Shown: positions 44,863-54,695, numbered from the stretch's first letter. The stretch is 64,000 nt of DNA from an uncultured Lachnospiraceae bacterium (GCA_902786205.1 CADABQ010000012.1:1-64000); one strand, 5' to 3'. Notes: a model not told the origin generated them from the sequence alone. Numbers and translations: made by a program.

Positions 44863-45279
44863 TTATTTTCGTTTTGGTTTTCCGTTCTCTAATTTAGCTT
44901 CCAAAGTGATTATTTTCTTTTGTTCTTCCAAACTCTTATCTTTCAATTCATCTGCCTGCTTTTGCAAATTTTCCACCTGTGTCTTATATCCAATAATCTC
45001 ATGGCGCAACTCAAACAATTCACGATCCTTTTGCGTAATTACATCAGATAATTCATTCACTCTTTGCTGAGCCTTAAAATAATCATCTGTAATATTAATT
45101 TGCATCAAAACATTACGCATATCTGCATCAAGAACATTGTAGCCATCCTGTTCTTTAAATTCACTATATTTATGGTTGATATATGCCGCTACACGCTGTA
45201 AATATTCATCGCTTTCATATCCAGCCAATACATATTGTTTTCCATTAATCGTAACTTGTATATCATTCTTTTGATTCAT
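44863..45279 (-). CDS. zapA: cell division protein ZapA
   Basis: About 138 residues. The N-terminal ZapA domain (DIQVTINGKQYVLAGYESDEYLQRVAAYINHKY, read in parts) is followed by a long coiled coil rich in Gln, Lys and Glu. ZapA binds FtsZ and promotes Z-ring assembly. The ATG at 45279 has AAAGG 11 bases upstream; the alternative ATG at 45300 has none. A clear promoter is at 45329-45357 and a terminator-like hairpin follows, so this is a short unit at the head of the U32/ftsW/pbp cluster. Confidence 0.9.
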   Translation of the reverse strand: MNQKNDIQVTINGKQYVLAGYESDEYLQRVAAYINHKYSEFKEQDGYNVLDADMRNVLMQINITDDYFKAQQRVNELSDVITQKDRELFELRHEIIGYKTQVENLQKQADELKDKSLEEQKKIITLEAKLENGKPKRK

Positions 45280-45328
45280 ATTCTTCTCAACCTTTCCCAT
45301 ATTTATCCGCTCTAAATGCTCAAATTAC

Positions 45329-45357
45329 ATTATAACGAAAAAAGTATCTTTAATCAA
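45329..45357 (-). promoter_or_regulatory. zapA promoter
   Basis: TTGATT (45352-45357), a 17-bp spacer, then TATAAT (45329-45334) on the minus strand, about 50 bp before the chosen ATG. Confidence 0.65.
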
Positions 45358-45410
45358 CCAAAGATTCTTCCTGTATTTAAGAATGATAATCGTTTCTAAA
45401 AGCAGAAATG

Positions 45411-46412
45411 TTATTCACAAATCCCCTCTATCCCCAAATGTCCATATGCTTTCTCTGTTACCATTCGTCCTCTTGGCGTTCGAACAATTAATCCTTCTTG
45501 TAATAAATATGGCTCATAAACATCTTCAATCGTACCAGCATCCTCTCCCAAAGAAGCGGCTAATGTGTCCAAGCCAACCGGTCCCCCATTAAATTTTTCA
45601 ATCATGGTCGTTAAAATACCTCTGTCCAGATGATCTAATCCAAGCTTATCTACTTCCAAAAGATCCAATGTTTCATCCACCACTTTTTTTGTAATTTCAC
45701 CATCATAACGCACCTGTGCAAAATCTCTAACACGCCTTAACAGACGATTCGCCAATCTTGGTGTTCCTCTTGATCGTCTGGCTATCTCTACTGCACCTTC
45801 TTGCTGAATTTCTGTTTTAAATAGTTTTGCAGAACGCATTACAATCTGTTTCAATTCTTCTACTTCATAATATTGCAACCGTTCAATTACACCAAAACGA
45901 TCTCTAAGTGGTGCTGTAAGCATTCCCACGCGGGTTGTTGCCCCTACCAACGTAAACTTAGGTAAATCTAATCGTATGGAACGGGCTGAAGTATCCTTTC
46001 CAATCACAACGTCAATCGAATAATCCTCCATCGCAGGATATAGTACTTCCTCTACCTGTCGGTTTAAACGATGAATCTCATCCACAAACAGGACATCCCC
46101 TTCCTGCAAATTGTTTAAAATAGCAGCCATTTCACCAGGCTTTTCTATCGCCGGGCCCGATGTAATCTTAATATTTACATCCATCTCATTGGCTATAATA
46201 GTCGCAAGCGTTGTCTTTCCCAAGCCGGGAGGTCCATAAAATAGCACATGATCCAACGTTTCTCCCCTCATTTTTGCCGCTTCCATATAGACCTTTAATT
46301 TTCCCTTAATTTTTTCCTGACCAATATAATCTGATAGCAATTTAGGACGCAAGCTATTTTCAATTTTGTAGTCTTCTGACTGAAGCTCTGTTGTAATCAC
46401 ACGCTTTTTCAT
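45411..46412 (-). CDS. ruvB: Holliday junction branch migration helicase RuvB
   Basis: AAA+ motor of the RuvAB complex in recombination repair. The 333 residues carry the Walker [14 protein letters not shown], Walker [11 protein letters not shown], sensor [11 protein letters not shown] with arginine-finger region APLRDRFGV, and the winged-helix C-terminus with [23 protein letters not shown] precedes the ATG. It follows ruvA by 12 bp in the unit cls-ruvA-ruvB. Confidence 0.98.
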   Translation of the reverse strand: MKKRVITTELQSEDYKIENSLRPKLLSDYIGQEKIKGKLKVYMEAAKMRGETLDHVLFYGPPGLGKTTLATIIANEMDVNIKITSGPAIEKPGEMAAILNNLQEGDVLFVDEIHRLNRQVEEVLYPAMEDYSIDVVIGKDTSARSIRLDLPKFTLVGATTRVGMLTAPLRDRFGVIERLQYYEVEELKQIVMRSAKLFKTEIQQEGAVEIARRSRGTPRLANRLLRRVRDFAQVRYDGEITKKVVDETLDLLEVDKLGLDHLDRGILTTMIEKFNGGPVGLDTLAASLGEDAGTIEDVYEPYLLQEGLIVRTPRGRMVTEKAYGHLGIEGICE

Positions 46413-46424
46413 TCTCTCACCACC

Positions 46425-47033
46425 TTATAATAACTTTTTCAAACTAAGTTTAAGCAATTGTTCTGCATCCATATCTGGAGTAATTTCAATACTTCGAATC
46501 GCTTTTAGCGCATCCGTCTGCGAATATCCAAGTGCAACCAATGCTTCGGTAGCATCCTGTCGTACCACCTGTTGTCCATCCTCATTCTCCTTCTGTTCTG
46601 CTTCCTGCAATCTTTCTTCAAAAGCATCCTCCAATTTTACTTTATCCTTTAATTCAAGTATGGTTTTTTCTGCAGTCTTTTTTCCAATTCCAGGAGCTGA
46701 AGAAATCGTTTTTGCATCCCCAGCCAAAATTGCAAATTTCAAGTCGCTGGCAGATAGCACAGATAGCACACCAAGTGCACCTCTTGGCCCAATTCCATTT
46801 ACGGTAATAAGTAGTTTAAACATATCCAAATCAGCTTTGGTAAGAAAGCCAAACAATTGTATGGCATCTTCCCTCACATGCATATAAGTATATATTTTTA
46901 TATCTGTACCAACATTTGAAAGTCTCTGCGTCAAACTGGCAGGAACCATGATACGATAACCGATGCCACCATGGTCAATTACAATCTGCTCTGTATCCAC
47001 TTCTTCCAATCGTCCTTTTATATAGGTTATCAT
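46425..47033 (-). CDS. ruvA: Holliday junction DNA helicase subunit RuvA
   Basis: Tetrameric junction-binding protein. About 202 residues with the N-terminal OB domain (ITYIKGRLEEVDTEQIVIDHGGIGYRI, read in parts), the helix-hairpin-helix core (LLITVNGIGPRGALGVLSV, SSAPGIGKKTAEKTILELKDK) and the C-terminal domain that binds RuvB (ALVALGYSQTDALKAIR). GAGG lies 7 bases before the ATG at 47033. It lies 21 bp downstream of the cardiolipin synthase gene. Confidence 0.97.
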   Translation of the reverse strand: MITYIKGRLEEVDTEQIVIDHGGIGYRIMVPASLTQRLSNVGTDIKIYTYMHVREDAIQLFGFLTKADLDMFKLLITVNGIGPRGALGVLSVLSASDLKFAILAGDAKTISSAPGIGKKTAEKTILELKDKVKLEDAFEERLQEAEQKENEDGQQVVRQDATEALVALGYSQTDALKAIRSIEITPDMDAEQLLKLSLKKLL

Positions 47034-47054
47034 ACACAATCCTCACTTTATTTC

Positions 47055-48656
47055 TCATAACAATGTAGAAAATACATTTAAAAATGCCTGTTTTATTTTC
47101 ATGCTCATCGGCCGTTTCAGCCATTGTTCATAAGTCACTTCCTCACACAATGCAAAGGTATCTGTAAAGTCTTTGCGAATCTTTTCAACAACCTCTAGAT
47201 CAGAAAGCCAGACACCATTTTCATAATGTAGGTAAAAGCTGCGATAGTCCATATTAATACTTCCCACAACAGCAAATTCCTCATTTAAAATACATTTTGC
47301 ATGGATAAATCCCGGTTTGTATTCAAAAATGCGCACTCCATTCGCAAGTAAGAAGCCATAGTTATAATTTGTCACCAACTTTACCGACTTCTTATCTGGA
47401 ATATAAGGTGTAATGATACGAACATCCACACCACTTTTTACAGCCAAAATCAAGGCATCCTGCATATCCTTTTCAATAATCAAATACGGTGTCATAACAT
47501 ATAGATATTTTCTGGCATATTGAATCATTTGCCCATATACCATTTCAACCGGATTATGTTTATTAATAGGTCCATCTGATAACACATGGCAATATACATC
47601 ATTGGCTGGAAACTGCATAGATGGTCTGTATTTATCAAAATCTTCACAAACCCTTTCATTTCCCATTTCCCACATTTGCAAAAAGGTAATCGTCATCCAC
47701 CAAACAGCATCTCCCATTACACGAATGCCCGTATCTTTCCAAACACCAAAACGCTGTATTAGATTTGCATACTCATCCGCAATATTAAATCCGCCAGTGT
47801 ATCCTATATTACCATCAATCACTACAATCTTTTGGTGCGTCCGATAATTCATATATAATTTATCCGTATATTTATGAATTGGATTAAATATAGTAACCTG
47901 AAAACCTTCTTCCCGCAAATTTTTTGCAAAATATTTATCCGTTCGAATCATAGCACCAAAATCATCATATATAAATTTGACTTCCACGCCTTCTTTTATC
48001 TTCTTCAAACAAATCTCATGTATTGCATCCCAAAGTGCACCTTCTGCAACAATAAAAAAATCTATCAAAATAAAATGTTCTGCTTTTTCTAAATCTGCCA
48101 GCATACTTTCAAACGCATCCTCGCCCATAGAAAAATACTGAATGTCATTATTTTTCGTTAAAGGAAATCCCTCCGATTCCATATACACAGACATCCTACT
48201 ACGAAACGGATGTTTTTCCTGAAATTCTCGTTGTAATTTTTCATCGTATTTTTTGTACGTTTCTCCGTGTTCCAATATTTTTAATAATTTTGCATTAATT
48301 CTTTTATTGGAACCCGTCTTTCCCCACAACAAATACATAATCTCTCCTGATAATGGAAGTGCAAGACAAATTGCAATCCATGCAATCTTGTATGCAGGAC
48401 TTCGCATATCGTTAATCAAAGAAATAATGACAATCAAACTGACAATTTCTAATATTACATAAAAATATACCGTATATTGGTGTAACAAAAAAGGCAGCAC
48501 TAATAACAAGCCCATTTGAAATGCCACAATCAATGCCACTACACATACGCGTAAAAAACCACTAAGACTGTTTTTTATACGTCCAGTCATTCGATTTACC
48601 ATTCTTTCTTCATTCAGCACAGGATCATTCCAATATTTTCGTTTTTGTTCTTCCAT
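47055..48656 (-). CDS. cls: cardiolipin synthase
   Basis: A phospholipase D-superfamily membrane enzyme (533 residues) that joins two phosphatidylglycerols to form cardiolipin. Two N-terminal membrane helices (VCVVALIVAFQMGLLLVLPFLL and YVILEIVSLIVIISLI, read in parts) precede two HKD motifs: HQKIVVIDGNIGYTGGFN and HAKCILNEEFAVVGSINMD. It is first in the unit with ruvA and ruvB, an unusual mix that probably reflects simple cotranscription. AAGGAAGGG precedes the ATG. Repeat copy C lies about 90 bp upstream. Confidence 0.94.
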   Translation of the reverse strand: MEEQKRKYWNDPVLNEERMVNRMTGRIKNSLSGFLRVCVVALIVAFQMGLLLVLPFLLHQYTVYFYVILEIVSLIVIISLINDMRSPAYKIAWIAICLALPLSGEIMYLLWGKTGSNKRINAKLLKILEHGETYKKYDEKLQREFQEKHPFRSRMSVYMESEGFPLTKNNDIQYFSMGEDAFESMLADLEKAEHFILIDFFIVAEGALWDAIHEICLKKIKEGVEVKFIYDDFGAMIRTDKYFAKNLREEGFQVTIFNPIHKYTDKLYMNYRTHQKIVVIDGNIGYTGGFNIADEYANLIQRFGVWKDTGIRVMGDAVWWMTITFLQMWEMGNERVCEDFDKYRPSMQFPANDVYCHVLSDGPINKHNPVEMVYGQMIQYARKYLYVMTPYLIIEKDMQDALILAVKSGVDVRIITPYIPDKKSVKLVTNYNYGFLLANGVRIFEYKPGFIHAKCILNEEFAVVGSINMDYRSFYLHYENGVWLSDLEVVEKIRKDFTDTFALCEEVTYEQWLKRPMSMKIKQAFLNVFSTLL

Positions 48657-48748
48657 ACTGTTTTCCCTTCCTTACATACACATACCCCATTCATTCTTCC
48701 GCCCCTGCATAAATCTAAGCGAAAGCAAGACTTTTTCATATTCCCAGT

Positions 48749-48804
48749 CAAGCGGATATTCGCAATCCATTCTGATACTTACTCATAACACGATTAGTTT
48801 CTAT
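48749..48804 (+). repeat. dispersed repeat R2, copy C
   Basis: CAAGCGGATATTCGCAATCC followed by ATTCTGATACTTACTC and ATAACACGATTAG; a more diverged copy in which the right arm of the core palindrome is lost (ATCCAT rather than ATCCGC). Confidence 0.75.
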
Positions 48805-48841
48805 CGCAGCTTTTGATTTATGTAACGAATTTTCCTATAGA

Positions 48842-48882
48842 GTAAAAAAATCAAGGGATACGCAAAGCGCAACCCTTGATTT
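48842..48882 (-). terminator. terminator downstream of rpmF
   Basis: A perfect 10-bp stem AAATCAAGGG / CCCTTGATTT with a central GC pairing and a run of seven T on the minus strand, about 16 bp after the stop. Confidence 0.92.
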
Positions 48883-48897
48883 GATCGTTCTGAAAGA

Positions 48898-49077
48898 TTA
48901 GTCAACTGCTACGATTTCTTTTTTGTTGTACGAACCGCAAGCTTTGCATACTCTGTGTGGAAGCATTAACTCTCCACATTTGCTACATTTAACTAAGTTT
49001 GGAGCAGTCATTTTCCAATTTGCTCTACGACTATCTCTTCTTCCTTTAGATGATTTATTCTTTGGACAGATTGACAT
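48898..49077 (-). CDS. rpmF: 50S ribosomal protein L32
   Basis: A 59-residue ribosomal protein: SICPKNKSSKGRRDSRRANWKM, read in parts, then the zinc-binding pattern CSKCGELMLPHRVCKACGSY (two Cys-x2-Cys pairs), so this is the C+ zinc form. The longer frame to 49101 spans the AGAGGAGG ribosome site, so the ATG at 49077 is used. It follows yceD in the conserved yceD-rpmF order and ends at a strong terminator. Confidence 0.97.
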   Translation of the reverse strand: MSICPKNKSSKGRRDSRRANWKMTAPNLVKCSKCGELMLPHRVCKACGSYNKKEIVAVD

Positions 49078-49116
49078 GGTCACACCTCCTCTTATACTCA
49101 AACAAACATTTAATAA

Positions 49117-49650
49117 TTAGTTATCTGTTTGTCCAAAATTCTTAAAAATATCTTGAATTGCTAACATTCGTGGATCTCTTCCTTGTTGTGCGCAGTCACA
49201 ACTGCCAGTATTAAGGTTTGTACCACAAACATCGCAGATACCTTTGCAATCCTCACTGCACAATGTCTGCATAGGGAACTGAAGCATCATCTCCTGTACA
49301 ACTAACGCATCCACATCTAAAGAATACTCTTGTATGTACTCTGCTTCCTCTAATGCTTCCCTGGCTTCTTCCTTTTCCCCTGTAAAGTCAAATTCCTTTT
49401 CGAAATCAATCGTAAAAGGAACCTGCACTATTTTTAAACATCTACTACATGGTATTTCAAGGCTCAATTCTGCTTTGCAAGAAAGTGAAATCTTACGCTC
49501 ACCTATACATACAATAGAAATTTGCGCATCTTCTTTCTTTGAAAAGTTATACTCCTCACCATACATAGTAAATTGTTCTAAGGTAATAGGAAGCTGTGTG
49601 TCTTTTCGTTTTCCAACATTGGACATAACCTCTGATAAATTAACAAGCAT
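49117..49650 (-). CDS. YceD family (DUF177) protein
   Basis: About 177 residues. The N-terminal half (VNLSEVMSNVGKRKDTQLP) and the middle (CSRCLKIVQVPFTIDFEKEFDF) match DUF177/YceD, which is coupled to rpmF and is reported to affect 23S rRNA levels in plants and bacteria. The C-terminus has two Cys pairs, EDCKGICDVCGTNLNTGSCDC, likely a metal site. AGGAG precedes the ATG at 49650 by 5 bases. A good promoter is at 49687-49715. Confidence 0.9.
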   Translation of the reverse strand: MLVNLSEVMSNVGKRKDTQLPITLEQFTMYGEEYNFSKKEDAQISIVCIGERKISLSCKAELSLEIPCSRCLKIVQVPFTIDFEKEFDFTGEKEEAREALEEAEYIQEYSLDVDALVVQEMMLQFPMQTLCSEDCKGICDVCGTNLNTGSCDCAQQGRDPRMLAIQDIFKNFGQTDN

Positions 49651-49686
49651 AGCTACTCCTATCCTATAAAAAACCACACTTCTACT

Positions 49687-49715
49687 TTTATATCATATTT
49701 CTGTATCAAAGTCAA
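49687..49715 (-). promoter_or_regulatory. yceD-rpmF promoter
   Basis: TTGACT (49710-49715), a 17-bp spacer, then TATAAA (49687-49692) on the minus strand. Confidence 0.65.
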
Positions 49716-49746
49716 TGCAATTTTTATAAATTAATCATAAAATTGT

Positions 49747-49785
49747 AACAGTTTTACTATTCCGTCAGGTAGAAATAAAACCGTT
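49747..49785 (-). terminator. terminator downstream of ackA
   Basis: A 10-bp stem AACGGTTTTA / TAAAACTGTT (one G-T pair) that begins at the ackA stop codon, with a 19-nt loop and a weak T-rich tail. Confidence 0.6.
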
Positions 49786-50977
49786 ATTCTACTAACGCTT
49801 TGGTTTCTCTGGCAATTGCCAATTCTTCATTTGTTGGTACAATAAATACTTTTACCTTTGAATCTGGTGTGGTCACGCAAACCTCTTCACCAGTTTTTTC
49901 GCAAGCCTTTTCATCCGCTTTCACGCCAAGGTAACCTAAGTAACTCATAACACCTTTTCTAACTTCAATGGCATTTTCACCAATACCAGCGGTAAATGCT
50001 ATTGCGTCTACACCATTCATGGCAGCAACATATGCCCCAACATATTTTGCAATTCTATAGATAAATGCATCCATTGTAACTTCCGCTTGCTTATTGCCTT
50101 CTTTTTTACCCGCTCTTAAATCTCTAAAATCGCTTGTAAGCCCTGACATACCAGCAAGTCCTGATTTTTTATTTAAAATCGTCATAATTTCGTCGATTGT
50201 CTTATTTTCTTTATGTGCAATAAATTCAATAATTGCAGGATCAATACTACCAGAACGAGTTCCCATAATAATACCTTCTAATGGAGTCAGTCCCATAGAA
50301 GTATCTACAGATTTTCCATTTTGTACTGCTGTTACACTTCCTCCATTTCCAATATGGCAAACAATAAGTTTTGAATTGTTTAATTGCAATCCTGCAAGTT
50401 CAGCTAAGCGTTTTGAAACAAAACTATGACTTGTTCCGTGGAAACCGTAACGACGAATCTTATAATCCTCATAGTAATGATAAGGTATTCCATACATATA
50501 TGCTTTTTCTGGCATTGTTTGATGAAAAGCAGTATCAAATACTGCTACCATTGGAACTCCAGGAAGTGCCTTTTTGCAGGCTTCTATACCAATTAAGTTT
50601 GCAGGATTATGTAACGGTGCTAAATCATTGCACTCTGCAATTGCCTTCTCCACTTCCTCTGTAATAATTACAGAAGATGCAAACTTTTCTCCACCATGTA
50701 CAACACGATGGCCAACCGCATTGATTTCCTTTAAATCAGAAATCACACCATGTTCCTTGTCTACTAATTCATCTAATACAAGTTTTACAGCCACCTCATG
50801 ATTTGGCATTGCATTCTTTTCTTCGTCTTTTATTTTCTTTCCATCTACCTTATGTGTTAATTGTCCATCAATACCTATTCGTTCACATAAACCAGATGCC
50901 AATGGTGTCTCTGTTTCTGAATCGATTAACTGATATTTTAACGAAGAACTACCACAATTAATTACTAAAACTTTCAC
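49784..50977 (-). CDS. ackA: acetate kinase
   Basis: Makes acetate and ATP from acetyl phosphate, the final step of mixed-acid acetate formation. The 397 residues carry the conserved start VLVINCGSSSLKYQ, the substrate motif VFDTAFHQTMP, HIGNGGSVTAV, the phosphate motif MGTRSGSIDPA and the C-terminal FTAGIGENA. The start is a GTG with AGGAGG upstream. It follows pta by 20 bp in the usual pta-ackA pair and ends with a hairpin. Confidence 0.98.
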   Translation of the reverse strand: MKVLVINCGSSSLKYQLIDSETETPLASGLCERIGIDGQLTHKVDGKKIKDEEKNAMPNHEVAVKLVLDELVDKEHGVISDLKEINAVGHRVVHGGEKFASSVIITEEVEKAIAECNDLAPLHNPANLIGIEACKKALPGVPMVAVFDTAFHQTMPEKAYMYGIPYHYYEDYKIRRYGFHGTSHSFVSKRLAELAGLQLNNSKLIVCHIGNGGSVTAVQNGKSVDTSMGLTPLEGIIMGTRSGSIDPAIIEFIAHKENKTIDEIMTILNKKSGLAGMSGLTSDFRDLRAGKKEGNKQAEVTMDAFIYRIAKYVGAYVAAMNGVDAIAFTAGIGENAIEVRKGVMSYLGYLGVKADEKACEKTGEEVCVTTPDSKVKVFIVPTNEELAIARETKALVE

Positions 50978-50997
50978 TCTTTTCTTCCTCCTGTTTT

Positions 50998-52008
50998 CTA
51001 ATCATCATCTTCAGCGCCAGCTTGTACCGCTGTAATAGCAACCACACCTACAATATCCATTGCAGAACAACCTCTTGACAAATCATTTACCGGTTTTGCT
51101 ATCCCCTGTGTCAGTGGACCATATGCTTCCGCTTTAGCCAATCGCTGAACTAATTTATAACCATTATTTCCAGCATCCAAATTAGGGAACACAAGTACAT
51201 TGGCATGTCCTGCCACATTGTTTCCTGGTGCCTTAAATGCTCCTACACTTGGTACAATTGCTGCATCTACTTGAAATTCTCCATCCAGCTTTACTTTTGG
51301 ATATTTTTCTTTTGCAAGTGCTGTTGCCTTTACTACCTTATCCACATCCGGATGTGACGCACTACCCTTTGTCGAATGTGAAATCATCGCTACAATTGGC
51401 TCTTCCTGAACTAGCAAACGAAAACTCTTAGCTGTCGTACCCGCAATAATAGCCAACTCTTCTGCTGTAGGATTTTGATTTAATCCTGCATCAGAGAAAA
51501 TAAAAGTTCCGTTTGCACCATAATCACAATCAGGAACAACCATTACAAACATTGCAGAAACCAACTCGGTGCCAGGAGCAGTCTTTAAGATTTGCAAAGA
51601 AGGACGTAATACATCTGCTGTGGCATGGCAAGCCCCTGCTACCATTCCATCTGCATCTCCCATCTTTACCATCATAACACCAAAATGTAAAAAATCTGTA
51701 GTAAGCAATTTTCTTGCCTTTTCCGGTGTCATTCCTTTCTTTTGACGAAGTTGCACAAGCTTATCAACATAAGAACCCATCTTTTCAAAATTCTCAGGAT
51801 CTACAATCTTAGCTCCCTGTAAATGGTATCCATAATTTTTTGCATCATCTAAAATGGTCTCTTTATTACCAACCAAAATCAATTCTGCAATATCTTCTTT
51901 CAAAACTTCCGCTGCTGCTTTTATAATTCTCACATCTTCTGTTTCAGGAAGGACAATTTTTTTCTTATTTTTTCTCGCACGTTCTTTAATATCATCAATA
52001 AATCCCAT
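50998..52008 (-). CDS. pta: phosphate acetyltransferase
   Basis: Converts acetyl-CoA and phosphate to acetyl phosphate. The 336 residues represent the short (class I) form without the N-terminal regulatory domain of E. coli Pta. The IVLPETEDVRI start, GACHATADVLRPSLQ, SHSTKGSASHPD, LDGEFQVDAA and the C-terminal RGCSAMDIVG motifs are present. AAGGTG precedes the ATG. It is preceded by a good promoter at 52128-52156 and followed by ackA. Confidence 0.97.
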   Translation of the reverse strand: MGFIDDIKERARKNKKKIVLPETEDVRIIKAAAEVLKEDIAELILVGNKETILDDAKNYGYHLQGAKIVDPENFEKMGSYVDKLVQLRQKKGMTPEKARKLLTTDFLHFGVMMVKMGDADGMVAGACHATADVLRPSLQILKTAPGTELVSAMFVMVVPDCDYGANGTFIFSDAGLNQNPTAEELAIIAGTTAKSFRLLVQEEPIVAMISHSTKGSASHPDVDKVVKATALAKEKYPKVKLDGEFQVDAAIVPSVGAFKAPGNNVAGHANVLVFPNLDAGNNGYKLVQRLAKAEAYGPLTQGIAKPVNDLSRGCSAMDIVGVVAITAVQAGAEDDD

Positions 52009-52352
52009 TCGTCTCGCACCTTTCTATCATAAATTTTTAAATCTGCTTATAACTACGTAACTATTTTATCTATCGATTTGTCACCCAATCATAACCGTAC
52101 CATTTTCATATTTTTATACCATTCTCCATTATAAAGCAATCATTTTTTCCATACAAGACTCTTCTTAAAAAAACAAACCATCAAATTGTATCTTTTTCAG
52201 TACAAAATGCCCTAAATATTGCCACAAATTACCACTTGATTTTTACGTTTTTTTGTTCTCTTTTGCTATATGCTGTGGCAAAGTTTTTTGCTATAATATG
52301 CATGCACCAAAAACATTTTCCTGCTCCTATTGTTGTCTGCAATCCAAATATA
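52009..52352. other. 344-bp intergenic region between pta and degV
   Basis: It contains the pta-ackA promoter (52128-52156) and A/T-rich sequence. I saw no RNA motif, repeat or coding region; the degV stop codon is at its right edge. Confidence 0.6.
52128..52156 (-). promoter_or_regulatory. pta-ackA promoter
   Basis: TTGTAT (52151-52156), a 17-bp spacer, then TATAAT (52128-52133) on the minus strand, giving a leader of about 115 bases. Confidence 0.65.
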
Positions 52353-53222
52353 TTATCTATGTGTTCCAAAGAAAAACAAAGCTACAGTTCCCGGACCGGC
52401 ATGCGCTCCAATTACAGGATCTAAAATCTGTATTACCACTTCTTTTACTCCATACTTTTCCTTTAACTTTTGCTCCACATACTGTACATCTTCTATACAA
52501 TCTCCATGACTGATAAAAACAGGTGTCTCACCTGGATTTATTGCGCACTCTTCAAATTTTTTCAACAAAGCATCTAACGATTTTTTTCTGCCTCTGGCTT
52601 TGGCCATATTGATCAAATGTCCCTCGTCATCTACATGCAATATAGGCTTAATATTTAAGGCTGTACCAACTACCGCGGTGGCAGCAGATATTCTACCTCC
52701 CCGTTTCAAGAAGAGCAAATCATCTACCGTAAACCAATGACATAGATGCAATCTATTCTCCAATATCCACCGATACACCTCTTCTATCTGTACTCCTTCT
52801 CTCCTTTTTTCAATTGCAAAATATACTAGCAAGCCTTGTCCCAATGCAGCAGCAAGCGTATCTACCGCTAATATCTTTCTGTCTGGATATTCCTCTTTTA
52901 ACGCATCCATGGCAATGGATACAGATTGAAACGTACCACTAAGTCCAGAAGAAAAGCCAATATATAATACATCTTTCCCATCGGCCAATAATGCAGCAAT
53001 CTGCTCTTTCGCTAATTCTTCATTCACAAGAGAGGTCCGAATCGGCTTTTTTTCACGCATCATTTTATAAAAATTCGCTAAATCTGTTTTTTTTCCAGGC
53101 TCGTAACTGTAATATTCCTGATCATCCACGAAAAAACTCAAGGATAAAACCAGTAATTCATTTTTCTCAATCATCTCTTCAGGTAAATTTGCCCCTGTAT
53201 CCGTCACAATCGCAAAACTCAT
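52353..53222 (-). CDS. DegV family fatty acid-binding protein
   Basis: About 289 residues of the DegV fold, which binds a fatty acid between two domains and presents it to FakA. Typical motifs are FAIVTDTGANLPEEM, RTSLVNEEL, LYIGFSSGLSGTFQS and LAVDTLAAALGQGLLVYFA, plus ISHGDCIEDVQYVE near the C-terminus. A fakA gene is in the same window (61978-63648), consistent with a FakA-FakB type system. The ATG at 53222 fits GGAG with 9 bases; the upstream ATG is too close. Confidence 0.92.
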   Translation of the reverse strand: MSFAIVTDTGANLPEEMIEKNELLVLSLSFFVDDQEYYSYEPGKKTDLANFYKMMREKKPIRTSLVNEELAKEQIAALLADGKDVLYIGFSSGLSGTFQSVSIAMDALKEEYPDRKILAVDTLAAALGQGLLVYFAIEKRREGVQIEEVYRWILENRLHLCHWFTVDDLLFLKRGGRISAATAVVGTALNIKPILHVDDEGHLINMAKARGRKKSLDALLKKFEECAINPGETPVFISHGDCIEDVQYVEQKLKEKYGVKEVVIQILDPVIGAHAGPGTVALFFFGTHR

Positions 53223-53468
53223 ATTCATGTTCTCCTCATTTCATACTAATTCAATCGTAAAGTGGACCTTTTTCATGGCACCCTCTAAACTATGAATAAT
53301 AACAATACTCCTACAACATTATTTTTGTTATCCTTTGCATTTTGCTTGTGGATTTATAAAATGCTGTATATAATCTATACTATAATAAAAAGCTATATTT
53401 CACAACATTTTTTTATTAAAACTATTCTCAATACAAAAAAATCATTATTTAGAGGGGAGCATTTAAAA

Positions 53469-54695
53469 ATGAACACTATCGGCATTATTACAGAATATAA
53501 CCCATTCCACAAAGGACATGCTTATCAAATGGAGCAGGCAAAGAAAACATTTCAAGCGGACAACATCGTGGTTGTAATGAGCGGAAATTTCGTACAACGA
53601 GGCACCCCTGCCATTGTTGACAAGTACACCCGTACCCGTATGGCTCTAGCCGCAGGCGCAGATTTTGTCTTTGAACTACCTGTAATGTATGCCACTTCCA
53701 GCGCAGAAAGCTTCGCCTTTGCCGGCATTTCTATATTAAATCGACTAGGTTTTATTGACGGAGTCTCTTACGGCTGTGAAACGCCTAGTATAGACAATAT
53801 CAAAGAAATTGCTTTTCTGCTTTGCACAGAACCTTCCGCTTTTAAACAGGAATTACAAGCAGCTTTAAAAAAAGGATTTCCCTATCCGGTCGCAAGAAAA
53901 CAAGCCCTTTTCTCTTACTATAGTAAAAAAGAAAATTTTTCAACAAAAAAAACTGTAATAGAAGCACTTTTATCCAACCCAAACAATATATTAGCAATAG
54001 AATACCAAAAAGCACTATTTCAATTGCAATCCAACCTAATTCCGATTCCCATCCTCAGAAAGGGAAGTAACCATCATAGTGACAAGATTTCTACCAATTT
54101 TCCATCTGCATCCGCATTGCGAAAAGAAATCCTAACAGCAACTGCTTTTCCGCATATTACAGACTATCTTGTACAGGAAACCGTCCCTATTTTGCAAGCA
54201 CAATATAAAAAAACTTTTCCAATTACAGAAAATGATTTTTCAAGTTTATTATATTATAAACTTGCACAAGAGGTCGATTATACTGCTTATTTAGATGTTT
54301 CAGAAACGCTATCAAACAAAATCAAAAAACAGTTATCCTATGCCAAAAATTTCCAGACATTAGCTATGGATATAAAATCCAAAGAATTGGTATATACACG
54401 TATTTGTCGTAGTTTGCTACACATTCTAGTAAACATAACAAAAGAAGGTTTTGTAGAAACACCTCCTTATGTACGTTTACTAGGATTTCGTAAAAGTAAA
54501 AGTTCTCTTTTACACAAAACTTCCGACATCCCCATTATTACAAAAGTTGCAAATGCAAAAAAAATATTACCAGATAGTGCTTTTTCACTGTTTGAAAAAG
54601 ATTTATTTGCCACGCATCTATATAACCAGATATGTTACGAAAAATACGGAACAATCCAAAAGACAGAATACGAACAAGGACCTATTATAGGTTAA
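53469..54695 (+). CDS. tmcAL: tRNA(Met) cytidine acetate ligase
   Basis: Catalyses ATP-dependent acetylation of C34 of elongator tRNA-Met using acetate. About 408 residues. The nucleotidyltransferase-like N-terminus IGIITEYNPFHKGHAYQME carries the HxGH-type motif (HKGHAY). NFVQRGTPAIVDKYTRTRMAL and SSAESFAFAGISILNRLGF follow, and the C-terminal half includes YVRLLGFRKSKSSLL. The open frame extends 177 bp upstream but the true start is at 53469: GGGGAG lies 9 bases before it. It is one of three plus-strand genes. Confidence 0.93.
   Translation: MNTIGIITEYNPFHKGHAYQMEQAKKTFQADNIVVVMSGNFVQRGTPAIVDKYTRTRMALAAGADFVFELPVMYATSSAESFAFAGISILNRLGFIDGVSYGCETPSIDNIKEIAFLLCTEPSAFKQELQAALKKGFPYPVARKQALFSYYSKKENFSTKKTVIEALLSNPNNILAIEYQKALFQLQSNLIPIPILRKGSNHHSDKISTNFPSASALRKEILTATAFPHITDYLVQETVPILQAQYKKTFPITENDFSSLLYYKLAQEVDYTAYLDVSETLSNKIKKQLSYAKNFQTLAMDIKSKELVYTRICRSLLHILVNITKEGFVETPPYVRLLGFRKSKSSLLHKTSDIPIITKVANAKKILPDSAFSLFEKDLFATHLYNQICYEKYGTIQKTEYEQGPIIG

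Noticed and set aside
48719..48745. Possible small RNA or riboswitch upstream of cls
   Set aside because: Apart from repeat copy C no conserved structure was recognised; sequence is A/T-rich and unstructured.
49741..49760. GTAACAGTTTTACTATT near the ackA stop as a possible MITE end
   Set aside because: The similarity stops after GTAACAGTT, there is no duplication, and the bases are explained by the ackA terminator stem.
52672..52690. CCGCGGTGGCAG resembling a T-box antiterminator segment
   Set aside because: It lies inside the degV coding region (codons for the GGRISAATAVVG segment) and has no specifier stem or downstream terminator.
53292..53468. 59-codon N-terminal extension of tmcAL
   Set aside because: The family N-terminus (IGIITEYNPFHKGH) starts at 53469 with GGGGAG 9 bases upstream; the extension is A/T-rich, hydrophobic by composition and lacks a ribosome site.
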